Shown here one piece after another: positions 54,620 through 63,821 of a stretch of DNA of 64,000 nucleotides. How positions within the stretch are numbered: position 1 is the stretch's first letter; each line of letters opens with the position of its first letter. The DNA is from Caldilineaceae bacterium. Lineage in GTDB: Bacteria > Chloroflexota > Anaerolineae > Caldilineales > Caldilineaceae. The notes under the pieces are model-generated. The model searched no databases. It was not told where the DNA came from and worked only from the letters and a program-made list of their open reading frames with translations. A program made the translations under genes and the position numbers. The DNA is taken from contig JAJEDI010000100.1 of the NCBI GenBank assembly GCA_022821585.1, positions 1 through 64,000 on the forward strand, in the 5' to 3' direction.

Positions 54620-56347
54620 CTATGCATCAGGGTCGATCCAGACCGTCTCCATGCGGCCCCACTCGGCGAAGATACGCCGGTCCAGCGCTAAGCCATGAAC
54701 GCGATTGTTCCACATTGGTAGGTGGTAAGTGTAGCCGACCAGGTACTCCGGCGGGTTCTCGTCCAGCAGATTCTGCGCATCGGCGATCTGCCCAACGCGA
54801 GTCTCGACGTCCAGTTCCACGTCAATGCTACCCAGCAGTGCGTCGAAGTCCGGGTTGCTGTAACCGCCGAAATTCTGTGAACCGCCAGTGGCCCACCACA
54901 GGTTTCCGCGCGGCGAAATGTCGGAGACACTGTGCCCGCGCGTGTGCACCATTAACTGGTAGTTGCCCGATTGCTGTTCCGAGCCAAGCAGTGCACGCTC
55001 GACAATCCGAATCTCCGTCTCGATGTTCAGATGGCGCTTGAGCATGTCCTGGAACGCCGGGGCCAGCAGCTCGCCCTGCGGCCCAGCTGCAGCCAGCAGT
55101 TCGACGCCCGAAAGGCCGTCACCGTATCCGGCATCGGCCATCAGTTGCTGCGCCGTCGCGATATCCTCATCCTTTTCCGCCCTGTAGCCGGGCATCGTCG
55201 ACAGTTCCTCTGGCGTAGTGGCGTAGGGATCACCTTGGGGTACCCAGCGCGTAATGTTGATCAACTCCTGCGTGCCGAATGCCGCTGCCAGATTCTGCTT
55301 GCTCACAGCCAGATGGATCGCCTTACGCACGCGGGGGTCGTCAAAAGGTGATTCGCGGTTATTGATGAAGACCCAATACGCGCCGAAGTTGGCGAGTTGG
55401 TTGGCCTGCACAGAGTCGGGGCGATTCTTGCCCTCGTCCCATGTCTCTTTGGCGACGTTCCACGACATGTCAGCCTGATCCGTAAGCACCGCCGTACCGC
55501 GGTCAGACCACGCCGGCACGTGTAGCAACTCGATCCCGTCCACGTAGGGAAGCTCCGGATCCCAGTAGTCCGGATTGGCCTCAAGTATCCACTTCTCCGC
55601 CGGCAGATGGTCGACAAAGCGGAACGCGCCCGTCCCCGGGGCGATGACCTCACGCAGATCGTAGTTGTGCTCTTCCAGTGACTTCTTCGAGTAGATCAGC
55701 GCATTCGTGGGCGTTAGAAGGTTAAGGAAGAACGGACGCGGCGAACTCAGGTTGAACCGCACCGTCATGTCATCCACAGCCTCGACCGAGTCCACAAAAG
55801 TGAAGTTGGCCTTCAGCGGGCTGACGATGCCTTCCGGCGGGTCGAGAATGCGGTTGAAGGTCGCTACCACGTCCTGTGCGGAGAACGCTTCGCCGTCATG
55901 GTACGTTACACCCTCGCGCAGGGCAAAGGTGTATGACAGACCGCCCTCTCCTACCTCCCAGCTCTCGGCCAGGTCGGGGATGATCGTGCGCAGTCCGTCA
56001 ACCAGGTTGTTGCGTACCAGGTTGTTGTACATGTGGCTAAGAACATGGGTGCCGCCGCCCTGGTGGGCGTCAAAGTGCGACATCGTCACACCGAAAGCAG
56101 TCCGCAGCGTGCCGCCGCGTACTGGGTTGCCTTCAGGCCGCATCATGCCGGCCCCGGCAACAGCCTCGGGTGTCGGTACTGCCGTCGGCGCAGCAGCGGG
56201 AGCAGCCACCTCAGCCGGCGCGCCGGCCGCACACGCGGCCAGTGCCGATGCGGCAGCGCCAGCTGCCATCATCTTCAGAAAAGTACGGCGGCCAACATTG
56301 CGAGCTTCGTTGTCCGCCTGCGGGGGCGTGTTCAACTTACTTGTCAT
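54620..56347 (-). CDS. Tat-exported lipoprotein solute-binding protein, peptide family (SBP_bac_5)
   Basis: The 575-residue protein starts at ATG 56347 (AGGAG 8 bases upstream). Its signal GRRTFLKMMAAGAAASAL is followed by AACAAG as lipobox and an Ala/Pro linker. Family segments include LAESWEVGEGGLSYTFALRE and VTYHDGEAFSAQDVVATFN, and the conserved RKAIHLAVSKQNLAAAFG. It is the first gene of the operon with DppB, DppC, a cupin and an oxidoreductase. Confidence 0.93.
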   Translation of the reverse strand: MTSKLNTPPQADNEARNVGRRTFLKMMAAGAAASALAACAAGAPAEVAAPAAAPTAVPTPEAVAGAGMMRPEGNPVRGGTLRTAFGVTMSHFDAHQGGGTHVLSHMYNNLVRNNLVDGLRTIIPDLAESWEVGEGGLSYTFALREGVTYHDGEAFSAQDVVATFNRILDPPEGIVSPLKANFTFVDSVEAVDDMTVRFNLSSPRPFFLNLLTPTNALIYSKKSLEEHNYDLREVIAPGTGAFRFVDHLPAEKWILEANPDYWDPELPYVDGIELLHVPAWSDRGTAVLTDQADMSWNVAKETWDEGKNRPDSVQANQLANFGAYWVFINNRESPFDDPRVRKAIHLAVSKQNLAAAFGTQELINITRWVPQGDPYATTPEELSTMPGYRAEKDEDIATAQQLMADAGYGDGLSGVELLAAAGPQGELLAPAFQDMLKRHLNIETEIRIVERALLGSEQQSGNYQLMVHTRGHSVSDISPRGNLWWATGGSQNFGGYSNPDFDALLGSIDVELDVETRVGQIADAQNLLDENPPEYLVGYTYHLPMWNNRVHGLALDRRIFAEWGRMETVWIDPDA

Positions 56348-56700
56348 TGCTTTGGCTCCTGTTCTCGTGGTGATTTGACCGATGTTCCGAACCGAGCGTC
56401 TCATGTTCGGATTTCTGTACTCTGATTGCGCCACCATCCAGGCTACAGCAACTGTCAATGAGCCTGGCGGGTTCGGCAATTCAAGAATTCAGATTTCCAG
56501 CGGGATTCACTCCGGTTCAGAGATCGTGGTACATTATAGGGGATGAGAAGATCAGCGCCAAAAACCTCTGTTCATTTTCTGCGGAACCACTCTGGACTTG
56601 AGTCGAAAAACTGGTCCCGCAACCATCACGACCCTTGCCGACTCCGTAACACCTTCTCACGACCAATCTCTCAACCACCACGCCACGGAGCACCAGACCC
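56348..56700. other. Divergent region between SBP operon and GH172 gene
   Basis: It contains the minus-strand promoter at 56533-56561. No clear plus-strand promoter was found for the GH172 gene; a TTGAGT near 56598 lacks a matching -10. Confidence 0.5.
56533..56561 (-). promoter_or_regulatory. Sigma-70-type promoter of the 56347 operon
   Basis: On the minus strand TTGGCG (56556-56561) and TATAAT (56533-56538) are 17 bases apart. The leader to ATG 56347 is about 180 bases. Confidence 0.7.
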
Positions 56701-57837
56701 ATGCTGGCAGACATCTCAACCATCACAAACGCGCGCACCGGCCGTGCCTCCTCCTGGGACACCACCGGCCGCAACCAGGATCGCTGGACCATACCCGCCG
56801 GCGAGTCGCGCGTCCTTGCTGACATCCGCGGCCCCGGCCTCCTTACCCACATCTGGATGACGCAGCGCAACCACTACCGCGACTGCCTTCTCAAGATCAC
56901 CTGGGACAACGCCGACCATCCCAGCGTGCTCACGCCCCTGGGCGACTTTTTCGGCCTCGGAAGCGGGATAGTGAACTCCTACCAGTCCCAGCTGTTTACA
57001 GCCTCCACGCGCTGGAACAACCAGTTCGAATCCGGATGCGCCCTCAACTGCTACGCGCCCATGCCCTTCCGCGAGCGCGCCCTCATCGAGCTAATCAACG
57101 AGAGCGCTGAAGAGCACATGCAGTACTTCTATTTCGATTACGAGCAGGTCGACCATCTGCCGGAAGCGCAGGGCTACTTCCACGCCGAATTCCGCCGCGC
57201 CAACCCCTTCGGCGGTTGGGGCCACGAGATCACCGTCAATACGCCGGAGTCCAATATCGTCAACAAGGAGAGGCAGGCTTGGGAGAACAACTACCTGATC
57301 CTGGAGACCCAGGGCCGCGGCCACTACATCGGCTGCACCCTGTCTGTTACCAACTTCCAGGGAACCTGGTGGGGCGAAGGTGATGATATGATCTGGGTGG
57401 ACGGATACAAGTGGCCGCCCGACATCCACGGCACAGGAAGCGAGGACTATCTTAATCAGGCCTGGGGCATGCAGAGAAACGCATTCCTCCGCAACGGCTC
57501 ATCCATTTTCGAAGAGGACACCGGCGGTTACCAGTCCTCCTACGTGCTCCACCTCGAAAATCCCGTTCGTTTCCGGAAAGAGGTTAAAGTCACCATCGAG
57601 CACGGCCACGGCAACCATCTCGCCAACGAAATGTCCTCCGTCGCCTACTGGTACGCGGCTGACCCTTCAAAGGTAGTCGACCCGCCGCCCGTGGCGCAGC
57701 GGCAACCCGTCCTGCGCGACAATCAGGGCAACTGGCTCTACGAGGAAAACAACCGGGTTCCCGGACGCACCGTCACCGTCAACGAGGAAATGCAGGCCAT
57801 GAAAAAACAGTGGGCGCAGACCAACCGCGCCGGATGA
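56701..57837 (+). CDS. GH172-family (DUF2961) protein, short form
   Basis: The 378-residue protein is the bare DUF2961 core. Motifs: LADIRGPGLLTHIWMTQRNH, CLLKITWDNADHPSVLTPLG followed by DFFGLGSGIVNSY, and IWVDGYKWPPDIHGTGSEDY with its conserved Gly-x-Glu-Asp. Characterised GH172 members are fructofuranosidase- or arabinofuranosidase-type enzymes and often form oligomers. No signal peptide. CGGAG precedes the ATG. It has no importer gene in its own operon but is divergent from the SBP operon at 56347. Confidence 0.88.
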   Translation: MLADISTITNARTGRASSWDTTGRNQDRWTIPAGESRVLADIRGPGLLTHIWMTQRNHYRDCLLKITWDNADHPSVLTPLGDFFGLGSGIVNSYQSQLFTASTRWNNQFESGCALNCYAPMPFRERALIELINESAEEHMQYFYFDYEQVDHLPEAQGYFHAEFRRANPFGGWGHEITVNTPESNIVNKERQAWENNYLILETQGRGHYIGCTLSVTNFQGTWWGEGDDMIWVDGYKWPPDIHGTGSEDYLNQAWGMQRNAFLRNGSSIFEEDTGGYQSSYVLHLENPVRFRKEVKVTIEHGHGNHLANEMSSVAYWYAADPSKVVDPPPVAQRQPVLRDNQGNWLYEENNRVPGRTVTVNEEMQAMKKQWAQTNRAG

Positions 57838-57843
57838 TCCGGT

Positions 57844-58341
57844 CTAACCCTCTTCCTGGGGCGTCATCTGCCGGTACTTCCCACCGTAGAACAGCACCGG
57901 CTCACCCGCATCGTGCTCCAGATACTCTACCTGCGCAATGTATAGCGTATGGTCGCCGGCGGGATGAGCATCCACCACCCTGCACACAAAGTAGGCCAGC
58001 GCGTCGGGCAGGACAGGGTATCCTTCGCGGCGCTCGAACTCGACCTCCAGGCCCTCCACCGGCCAGCCCGCGAAATGGCTGCTATAGTCTTCCTGGTCGT
58101 GGCGCAAAATACTGATCGCATAGCGGCCGGTCTGCTGCAACAGATCATGCAGCCTCGCATTATGCCCGACAGACACCACCAGCAGCGGCGGGTCCAGTGA
58201 GACCGACATGAATGCATTGGCCGTCATGCCATGCACGTCACCGTCCAATTCGGTCGTAACAACCGTGATACCCGTAGCGAACAGTCCGCAGGCATTCCGC
58301 AATTCTCGTGGGTCTATCTCGGTAGAGCTGTTTTCAGTCAT
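57844..58341 (-). CDS. Flavin reductase-like protein (FMN-binding split barrel)
   Basis: The 165-residue protein starts with an acidic tag, then LRNACGLFATGITVVTTELD, GMTANAFMSVSLDPPLLVVS and FVCRVVDAHPAGDHTLYIAQ, as in HpaC/NtaB-type flavin reductases. These supply reduced FMN or FAD to two-component monooxygenases; no such oxygenase is adjacent. It converges on the GH172 gene with 6 bases between stops. Confidence 0.9.
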   Translation of the reverse strand: MTENSSTEIDPRELRNACGLFATGITVVTTELDGDVHGMTANAFMSVSLDPPLLVVSVGHNARLHDLLQQTGRYAISILRHDQEDYSSHFAGWPVEGLEVEFERREGYPVLPDALAYFVCRVVDAHPAGDHTLYIAQVEYLEHDAGEPVLFYGGKYRQMTPQEEG

Positions 58342-58582
58342 CTGTTAGGTCCGTAACACCTTCTACGCGGTGAGCGCGACGCTGAGGCTCCGGTCTGCCG
58401 GCTGCGCAGCGCATGGGTTTTGCAAATCTTAATCGGTATCTGAGGTAAACTCAAATCTACCGTCAGAATTGACAAATGAAACGCCAGTGGTAGGATACCA
58501 CGAAAATGACCGGATGCCGGAGTCGGCAGAAACTCTCCTGCACCCGGACGAAAGGGCACACCGCAACACGCGAGCACGCATA

Positions 58583-59542
58583 ATGGCTGACGAACGTTTC
58601 TTTGTGACCGGAGCACTGGGCTGCCTGGGGGCTTGGGTCGTGCACAATCTGGTACGCGAAAACATCGATGTTACCGTCTACGACCTGGGGCATAGCACAC
58701 ACCGGCTCGAACTGCTGATGGAGCCGGATGAGATCGCCCGTATCCACTTCGTCAAGGACGATATTACCGACACTGACGCCGTCGCCCGCGCCGTCGCAGA
58801 TTGCGGAGCCAACCGCATCATCCATCTGGCCGCCCTCCAGGTGCCCTTCTGCAAGGCCAACCCCTCGCTCGGTGCCGCCGTGAACGTTGTCGGCACCGTC
58901 AACGTCTTCGAAGCCGCCAAGCAGGCCGGCATCGCGTCCGTCGTCTATGCCAGCAGCATGGCTGTCTACGGAGGCGCCGACCTCTACGGGCCCGAAGTGC
59001 AGGACGGCGATCTCCTCCACCCCCTCAATCTCTACGGAGTCTATAAGAGCGCCAACGAAGGCACAGCCCGCATCTACTGGCAGGACGACGGCATCGCCAG
59101 CCTCGCCCTGCGTCCCTACACCGTCTACGGACCCGCCCGCGATCAGGGCATGACCTCTACCCCCACCCAGGCCATGCTCGCCGCCGCCAAGGACGCAGCC
59201 TACCACATCTCCTTCGGCGGAACCTGCGGCTACCAGTACGCCGATGATGTAGCCCGTACATTCATCGAACTCTCCCGCCTTCCCTTCGAGGGCGCAGAGG
59301 TCTTCAACATCCGCGGCAGCGTCGCCCATATGTCTGACGTCGTCGACGCCATTGTCGCCGCCGAACCCAGCGCAGCCGGCCGCATCACCTATGAGGACAC
59401 GCCCCTTCCCTTCGCAGAGGCCCAAAATGAACAGCCCCTGCAGGACCTGCTCGGGGATGTGCCGTACACCCCCCTCAAAGAAGGCGTCGCCCGGACAATT
59501 GACCACTTCAAGCGAGCGCTCGTCACCGGCAAAATCCAGTAA
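58583..59542 (+). CDS. NAD-dependent epimerase/dehydratase (extended SDR)
   Basis: The 319-residue protein starts MADERFFVTGALGCLGAWVV at ATG 58583; the frame from 58469 adds residues unlike the family. It has the Rossmann motif, Ser in VYASSMAVYG and catalytic Tyr151-x3-Lys155 in YGVYKSANEG. Ninety-nine bases downstream is a fumarylacetoacetase-family gene. Such pairs often belong to sugar-acid or deoxysugar breakdown. Confidence 0.88.
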   Translation: MADERFFVTGALGCLGAWVVHNLVRENIDVTVYDLGHSTHRLELLMEPDEIARIHFVKDDITDTDAVARAVADCGANRIIHLAALQVPFCKANPSLGAAVNVVGTVNVFEAAKQAGIASVVYASSMAVYGGADLYGPEVQDGDLLHPLNLYGVYKSANEGTARIYWQDDGIASLALRPYTVYGPARDQGMTSTPTQAMLAAAKDAAYHISFGGTCGYQYADDVARTFIELSRLPFEGAEVFNIRGSVAHMSDVVDAIVAAEPSAAGRITYEDTPLPFAEAQNEQPLQDLLGDVPYTPLKEGVARTIDHFKRALVTGKIQ

Positions 59543-59641
59543 CCGTCGCCCCACCCGGGCCGAGCATCCCGCTCCAGTTCGGCAGGGGCTCACTCACCCT
59601 AAACAAACCCTTTCAAGTCCATTTGCCGAGGAGCAGAACAG

Positions 59642-60448
59642 ATGAGATGGTTGCGCTTTGAGCATAACGGAAAAACAGTCTACGGCGTCGCCAGCGGCGA
59701 CACCATCGAAGTCACCGACGCCACCTGGTGCGATATTCTCGCCGGCGAGACCGGTACCGTCACCGACTCCATCGACAGGAGCAGCGTAGACCTCCTCTGT
59801 CCCATGGACAGGCCAGGCAAGATCGTTGCTATAGGCCTCAACTACCTGGACCACTGCCGCGAGACCAACACGCCGCCCCCCGACCGCCCCGTCATCTTCA
59901 CCAAGTTCACCACCAGCATCGTCGGTCCCGGCGACGAGATAGTCTGGAGCCCGCAGCTCACCGCCGAGGTCGACTACGAAGCCGAACTGGCCGCCGTCAT
60001 CGGCAAGACCGCCCGCCACGTCAGCCGCGAAGACGCCCTCGACTACGTCGCCGGCTACACCTGCTCCAACGACGTCAGCGCCCGCGACCTCCAACTCGGC
60101 GACCCCCAATGGATCCGAGGCAAGAGCCTCGACACCTTCTGCCCCATCGGGCCCGCCTTCATCACCGCCGACGAGGTGCCCGATCCCCAGATTCTCGATA
60201 TCCGCTGCCTCCTCAACGGTGAAGTCATGCAAGAGAGCAACACCCGCGAAATGATCTTTGGCGTCGCCGAACTGATCGAGTTCAGCTCCAACGCCTTCAC
60301 TCTCGAACCCGGCGACGTCATCTTAACCGGCACACCTCACGGCGTCGGCATGGGCCGCGACCCAAAGGTCTGGATGAAGGACGGCGACACCGTCGTCATT
60401 GAAATCGAAAAACTGGGTCGCCTCGAAAACACCTGCCGCATGGTGTGA
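59642..60448 (+). CDS. Fumarylacetoacetate hydrolase-family protein
   Basis: The 268-residue protein has a small N-terminal domain, then IVAIGLNYLDHCRETNTPPP, the metal ligands within ELAAVIGKTARHVSREDALD, and YTCSNDVSARDLQ. It ends with the family's VILTGTPHGVGMGRDP segment. This is the common FAH plan that covers 2-keto-3-deoxy-sugar-acid hydrolases, acylpyruvases and decarboxylases. The exact substrate is not evident. It is followed by a terminator. Confidence 0.9.
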   Translation: MRWLRFEHNGKTVYGVASGDTIEVTDATWCDILAGETGTVTDSIDRSSVDLLCPMDRPGKIVAIGLNYLDHCRETNTPPPDRPVIFTKFTTSIVGPGDEIVWSPQLTAEVDYEAELAAVIGKTARHVSREDALDYVAGYTCSNDVSARDLQLGDPQWIRGKSLDTFCPIGPAFITADEVPDPQILDIRCLLNGEVMQESNTREMIFGVAELIEFSSNAFTLEPGDVILTGTPHGVGMGRDPKVWMKDGDTVVIEIEKLGRLENTCRMV

Positions 60449-60478
60449 TACCAACCGTCGCAACGATTCTGATGCAAG

Positions 60479-60511
60479 AAAGCCCTGGCAGTCGCCGGGG
60501 CTCTTTCTTTT
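60479..60511 (+). terminator. Rho-independent terminator
   Basis: AAGCCCTGGC, loop AGTC, GCCGGGGCT, then CTTTCTTTT. The stem is about 9 bp with one G-T pair and lies 31 bases after the FAH stop codon. Confidence 0.85.
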
Positions 60512-60687
60512 ACCCTCTTAGAAGGGGGCGTCTGTAAGTATCAGACACGATACAACGATACAATGTACTCCCTGCAGGCTCCTGTCCCCTTTGGGCGTCC
60601 TTTCTCTCCTCTTTGCTCTCTGCTTTTTCCTCTCTTAACCGGTCCATAACCAGGCTTTGCGCCGGCCTTAACAATTCTCAGCAACAC
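60512..60687. other. Intergenic stretch before the sugar importer promoter
   Basis: No gene. A pyrimidine-rich tract near 60598-60638 reads roughly in 7-base steps (TCCTTTC, TCTCCTC, TTTGCTC) but is too irregular to call an array. Confidence 0.4.
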
Positions 60688-60716
60688 TTATCAGCAGTGC
60701 TCTTTTGTGCTATAAT
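60688..60716 (+). promoter_or_regulatory. Sigma-70-type promoter of the right-edge sugar importer
   Basis: TTATCA (60688-60693), 17-base spacer, TATAAT (60711-60716). The leader to ATG 60793 is about 70 bases. Confidence 0.75.
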
Positions 60717-60792
60717 CGCACCATCAACAGAATGTGTTATCTGATTCGCGCAGACTCCGTGTTCCCCATCTAGTTCAATTAAGGAGGATCCA

Positions 60793-62229
60793 ATGAATCG
60801 TCAACGTCTTTGGCCGCTGGCGCTCGTGATCGCGCTTGCCCTGATCGTCTCCGCCTGCGGAACGACTGCGGCCCCCGTTCAGGTTGATACCGGCGCCGCC
60901 GCCGACGAGGCCCCGCCGGCCGTCGATGAGATCATGACCGTCAACCTCGTGGCCCGCTGCAAAGCCAGCCCGCCCTACGAGAACGGTCGCTGCGACAACC
61001 TGACCGCCGCCGTCGACGCCGTCAACGCTGTACTCGAAGACAGCGACGACAACCGCCGTATCACCCTCGAAACCATCCAGGACGACACCGGATGGGGTGA
61101 CTACAAGACCGAGTTTGAGCTGGCCTCCGACGCCGGCGAGGCGCCCGACATCATCGTCTCCGGCCACGAGCATATCGGCGACTGGGCCACCGCCGGCTAC
61201 TTGGTCGACATCTCCGAACAGGTCAACAGCGGTGAATTCGCCGAATTCGAAGATGTCATCGACTCCCTCTGGGAATCCACTATGCTCAACGGCAAAATCT
61301 GGGGAATCCCCCAGGACGCCGAAGCCCGCCCCCTCTACTTCAGCAAGACGCTCCTGAGCGAGCTGGGCTGGAGCGCTGAGGAGATCGAAGCCCTTCCGGG
61401 ACGCATCGAAAGTTGCGACTATACCTGGCAGGACATGTTTGACACCGCCCAGCAGGCAGTCGAAGCCGGGGTCGTCGCCGAAGGTGAGGGCTGGTGGCAT
61501 CGCCCCTCCAACGGGCCCGACTTCCTCTACTACTACTTCGCCGCCGGCGGCGAAATCGAGAGCGACCTGGACGCCCTCGTATTCGACACCGCCGCCGCAC
61601 AGACCGTCTATGAACTCCTCCACAACGCCGCCCACGAGCGCAAAATCATCACACCCAACAAGCTGGACGGCGATTGGGACTACCACAAAGAGTACACCTC
61701 CAGCTTCACCAACGTCATGTTCGTCTTCGAGGGCACCTGGCGCTGGGCCAGCTGGCACACCAACTATCTCCAGGACCAGGGCGGCGAGGCCTATCTCTTC
61801 GAGAACGTCGGCTTCGCGCCGATTCCCTGCATGGAAGGCGGCATAGGGAAACCCATCACTCTGACCCATCCGTTGGTCTATATGATCAGCACGCAGAGCG
61901 AACACCCGGACCTGGCGCTTCTCCTCCTCGCCAAGACGACCGTTAAGGAATTGAACACCCCCTACGCGGTCGAGAGCGGCCACCTGGGAATCCTCAAGTC
62001 TCAGGCCGACCACGACGCCTACACGAGCGCCGAGTTCCTGAGCGCCACCCTACCCCTGCTGGATCATACGACCTTCCTGCCTAACAGCCCGTACTGGAGC
62101 GCCTGGTCGGAGGCCTACTACCTGGGCATCCAGGCCGTCGAGTCCGGCGATCTCTCACCCTCTGAAGCGATTGAGGTCGTCGTCGAGCAGCTCCAGAACG
62201 AGCTTGGCGACAACGTGATTATTGAGTAG
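60793..62229 (+). CDS. Lipoprotein sugar-binding protein (SBP_bac_1)
   Basis: The 478-residue protein starts after AAGGAGGA with MNRQRLWPLALVIALALIVS and the lipobox VSAC (20-23), a Sec-type lipoprotein signal, unlike the Tat signals of the other sugar SBPs here. DDTGWGDYKTEFELASDAGE and APDIIVSGHEHIGDWATAGY are typical. The calcium-like acidic patches are not assigned. It feeds the MalF and MalG permeases that follow. Confidence 0.92.
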   Translation: MNRQRLWPLALVIALALIVSACGTTAAPVQVDTGAAADEAPPAVDEIMTVNLVARCKASPPYENGRCDNLTAAVDAVNAVLEDSDDNRRITLETIQDDTGWGDYKTEFELASDAGEAPDIIVSGHEHIGDWATAGYLVDISEQVNSGEFAEFEDVIDSLWESTMLNGKIWGIPQDAEARPLYFSKTLLSELGWSAEEIEALPGRIESCDYTWQDMFDTAQQAVEAGVVAEGEGWWHRPSNGPDFLYYYFAAGGEIESDLDALVFDTAAAQTVYELLHNAAHERKIITPNKLDGDWDYHKEYTSSFTNVMFVFEGTWRWASWHTNYLQDQGGEAYLFENVGFAPIPCMEGGIGKPITLTHPLVYMISTQSEHPDLALLLLAKTTVKELNTPYAVESGHLGILKSQADHDAYTSAEFLSATLPLLDHTTFLPNSPYWSAWSEAYYLGIQAVESGDLSPSEAIEVVVEQLQNELGDNVIIE

Positions 62230-62251
62230 CGTCAGACTGGAGAAACATAGT

Positions 62252-62285
62252 ATGGAGAGTGAGGCATTCCCCCCTTGCTCTCCAT
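62252..62285 (+). promoter_or_regulatory. Intercistronic hairpin after SBP gene
   Basis: ATGGAGAG (62252-62259) pairs with CTCTCCAT (62278-62285), an 8-bp stem with an 18-base loop. It lies between the SBP stop and the MalF start. Confidence 0.6.
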
Positions 62286-62309
62286 CTTTCCTTCCTCTGC
62301 AACCGACCC

Positions 62310-63737
62310 ATGTCGACGAACCTTACAGAATCGGCAACCCAGCCCCTCGGCGCCGGCCGCGGCCGCTGGCTGCTCTTGGCTGCCGGTCTGGTCCTTGTAG
62401 GCTGTTTCATTCTGCCCTGGCTGAGCTTCGTCATCACCGCCGACCAGCGCGTTGCCCTCTCGTTGACTGGGCTGCAAGCTGCAACCATTGGCCTCGTAGA
62501 GACAACCGACGGCGGACTCCTCTACCGTAGTTCGTTCTGGCTGTTCTTGGCCCCCTTAGCCGGCGTTGTCGGGCTGGCGCTGGGGGCGCTGAACCTGTTC
62601 CCAGGCCGTTCCGCCCCATGGCAGGGCCTCCTCGCCCTCTTCATCAGCGTAGCCTCGGCCGTAGCCGTGTGGGGCGCTTTCGCCGCCTCGCAGGAAGTAG
62701 CCCAAAAGGAAAAAGTAGCCGTCGAGGCCCAGTGGGGACTGTCTGTCGCCTTCATCGCGTTACTGCTTCTCCTCGTAGGCGCCCTCATCCTGCTGCGCGA
62801 GGCCAGCAGCCAGAAACCCGCCTTTCGCGCCGCGCTCGACGCGCTTAACTTTATGACCCCGGGCACGGTGCTCGTCATCGTCTTCTTCTTCCTGCCTGCT
62901 ATCATCCTCTTCATCCTCAGCCTCACCGATCTCTCCAGCGCCAACTTCAGCGAGCCCTGGACCTACGTCGGCTTCGACAACTACAAGCGTATGTTCAGCG
63001 ACCGCTTCTTCCCCAAGATCCTGCGCAATACCTTCCAATACGTCGCACTTACCCTTCTCTTTTTCAACGTCGGCCTGGCCCTTCTGCTCGCTCTTCTGAC
63101 CGCCCATGTCAGCCGCCGGGTCGGCTTCCTCTTCCGCCTGCTCTGGCTGCTGCCGCGTATCACCCCGTCCGTCGTCTACATCGTCATGTGGCAGCGTATC
63201 GCCCAGCAGCCTCCCTACGGCATCCTCAATCAGTTTCTCGGCTGGCTCGGCGTCGAAAACCAACCCTACTGGATCCCCGAAGCGCCATGGGTCTTCGTCG
63301 TGCTCGTCAACGGCTTCGTCGGCGCCTCATTCGGCATGATCATCTTCACCTCCGCCATCGAAGCCATCCCTGCCGACCTGATCATCGCCGCCAAAGTGGA
63401 CGGCGCCGGGGACCTCGCCCTCATCCGCGACATCACCCTGCCTCTGCTGCGCTGGCCCCTGCTCTTTGTCGTCACCTACCAGACCCTCTCGCTGCTCGTC
63501 TCCTTCGAGTATATCCTCCTGCTCACAAACGGCGGGCCGGGCCTCTTCACCACCGAAGTGTGGGCGCTCACAGCCTACAAGCGCGCCCTGCAGACCTATT
63601 TCGGCTCGAACCAGTGGGCATACGGCGCCGCCTGGGGTTTCGTTCTCGTCCTGATCGGCGCCATCCTGTCCGTAATCTATCTGCGCGTCTTCCGCTTCAA
63701 CGACCTTGTCCAGGAACCAAAAATCGATGTGTTGTAA
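62310..63737 (+). CDS. Sugar ABC importer permease (MalF type) with extra N-terminal membrane domain
   Basis: This 475-residue permease is some 140-160 residues longer than the other MalF-type proteins here. The added N-terminal part has about four membrane segments (for example WLLLAAGLVLVGCFILPWL and FWLFLAAPLAGVVGLALG-like). The standard permease follows from about residue 175, with the EAA loop LIIAAKVDGAGDLALIRDI. ATG 62310 lies after the hairpin; a GTG at 62259 in the same frame would be inside its left arm. No good ribosome site was seen for either. Confidence 0.88.
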   Translation: MSTNLTESATQPLGAGRGRWLLLAAGLVLVGCFILPWLSFVITADQRVALSLTGLQAATIGLVETTDGGLLYRSSFWLFLAPLAGVVGLALGALNLFPGRSAPWQGLLALFISVASAVAVWGAFAASQEVAQKEKVAVEAQWGLSVAFIALLLLLVGALILLREASSQKPAFRAALDALNFMTPGTVLVIVFFFLPAIILFILSLTDLSSANFSEPWTYVGFDNYKRMFSDRFFPKILRNTFQYVALTLLFFNVGLALLLALLTAHVSRRVGFLFRLLWLLPRITPSVVYIVMWQRIAQQPPYGILNQFLGWLGVENQPYWIPEAPWVFVVLVNGFVGASFGMIIFTSAIEAIPADLIIAAKVDGAGDLALIRDITLPLLRWPLLFVVTYQTLSLLVSFEYILLLTNGGPGLFTTEVWALTAYKRALQTYFGSNQWAYGAAWGFVLVLIGAILSVIYLRVFRFNDLVQEPKIDVL

Positions 63738-63821
63738 GGCGCCGAAGACTTATTTTCCCGAACGTAGCCAAAGAACATTCCGGATGGAACGAAAGCAAAA
63801 TGAGATGCGAAGGGACGGAAT

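Noticed and set aside
58463-59593. Open frame of 376 codons on the minus strand
   Set aside because: It is antisense to the epimerase gene and shows no recognisable motif.
60775-62013. Open frame of 412 codons on the minus strand
   Set aside because: It is a mirror of the sugar SBP gene at 60793-62229; glycine/valine-rich antisense frames are common in this GC-rich DNA.
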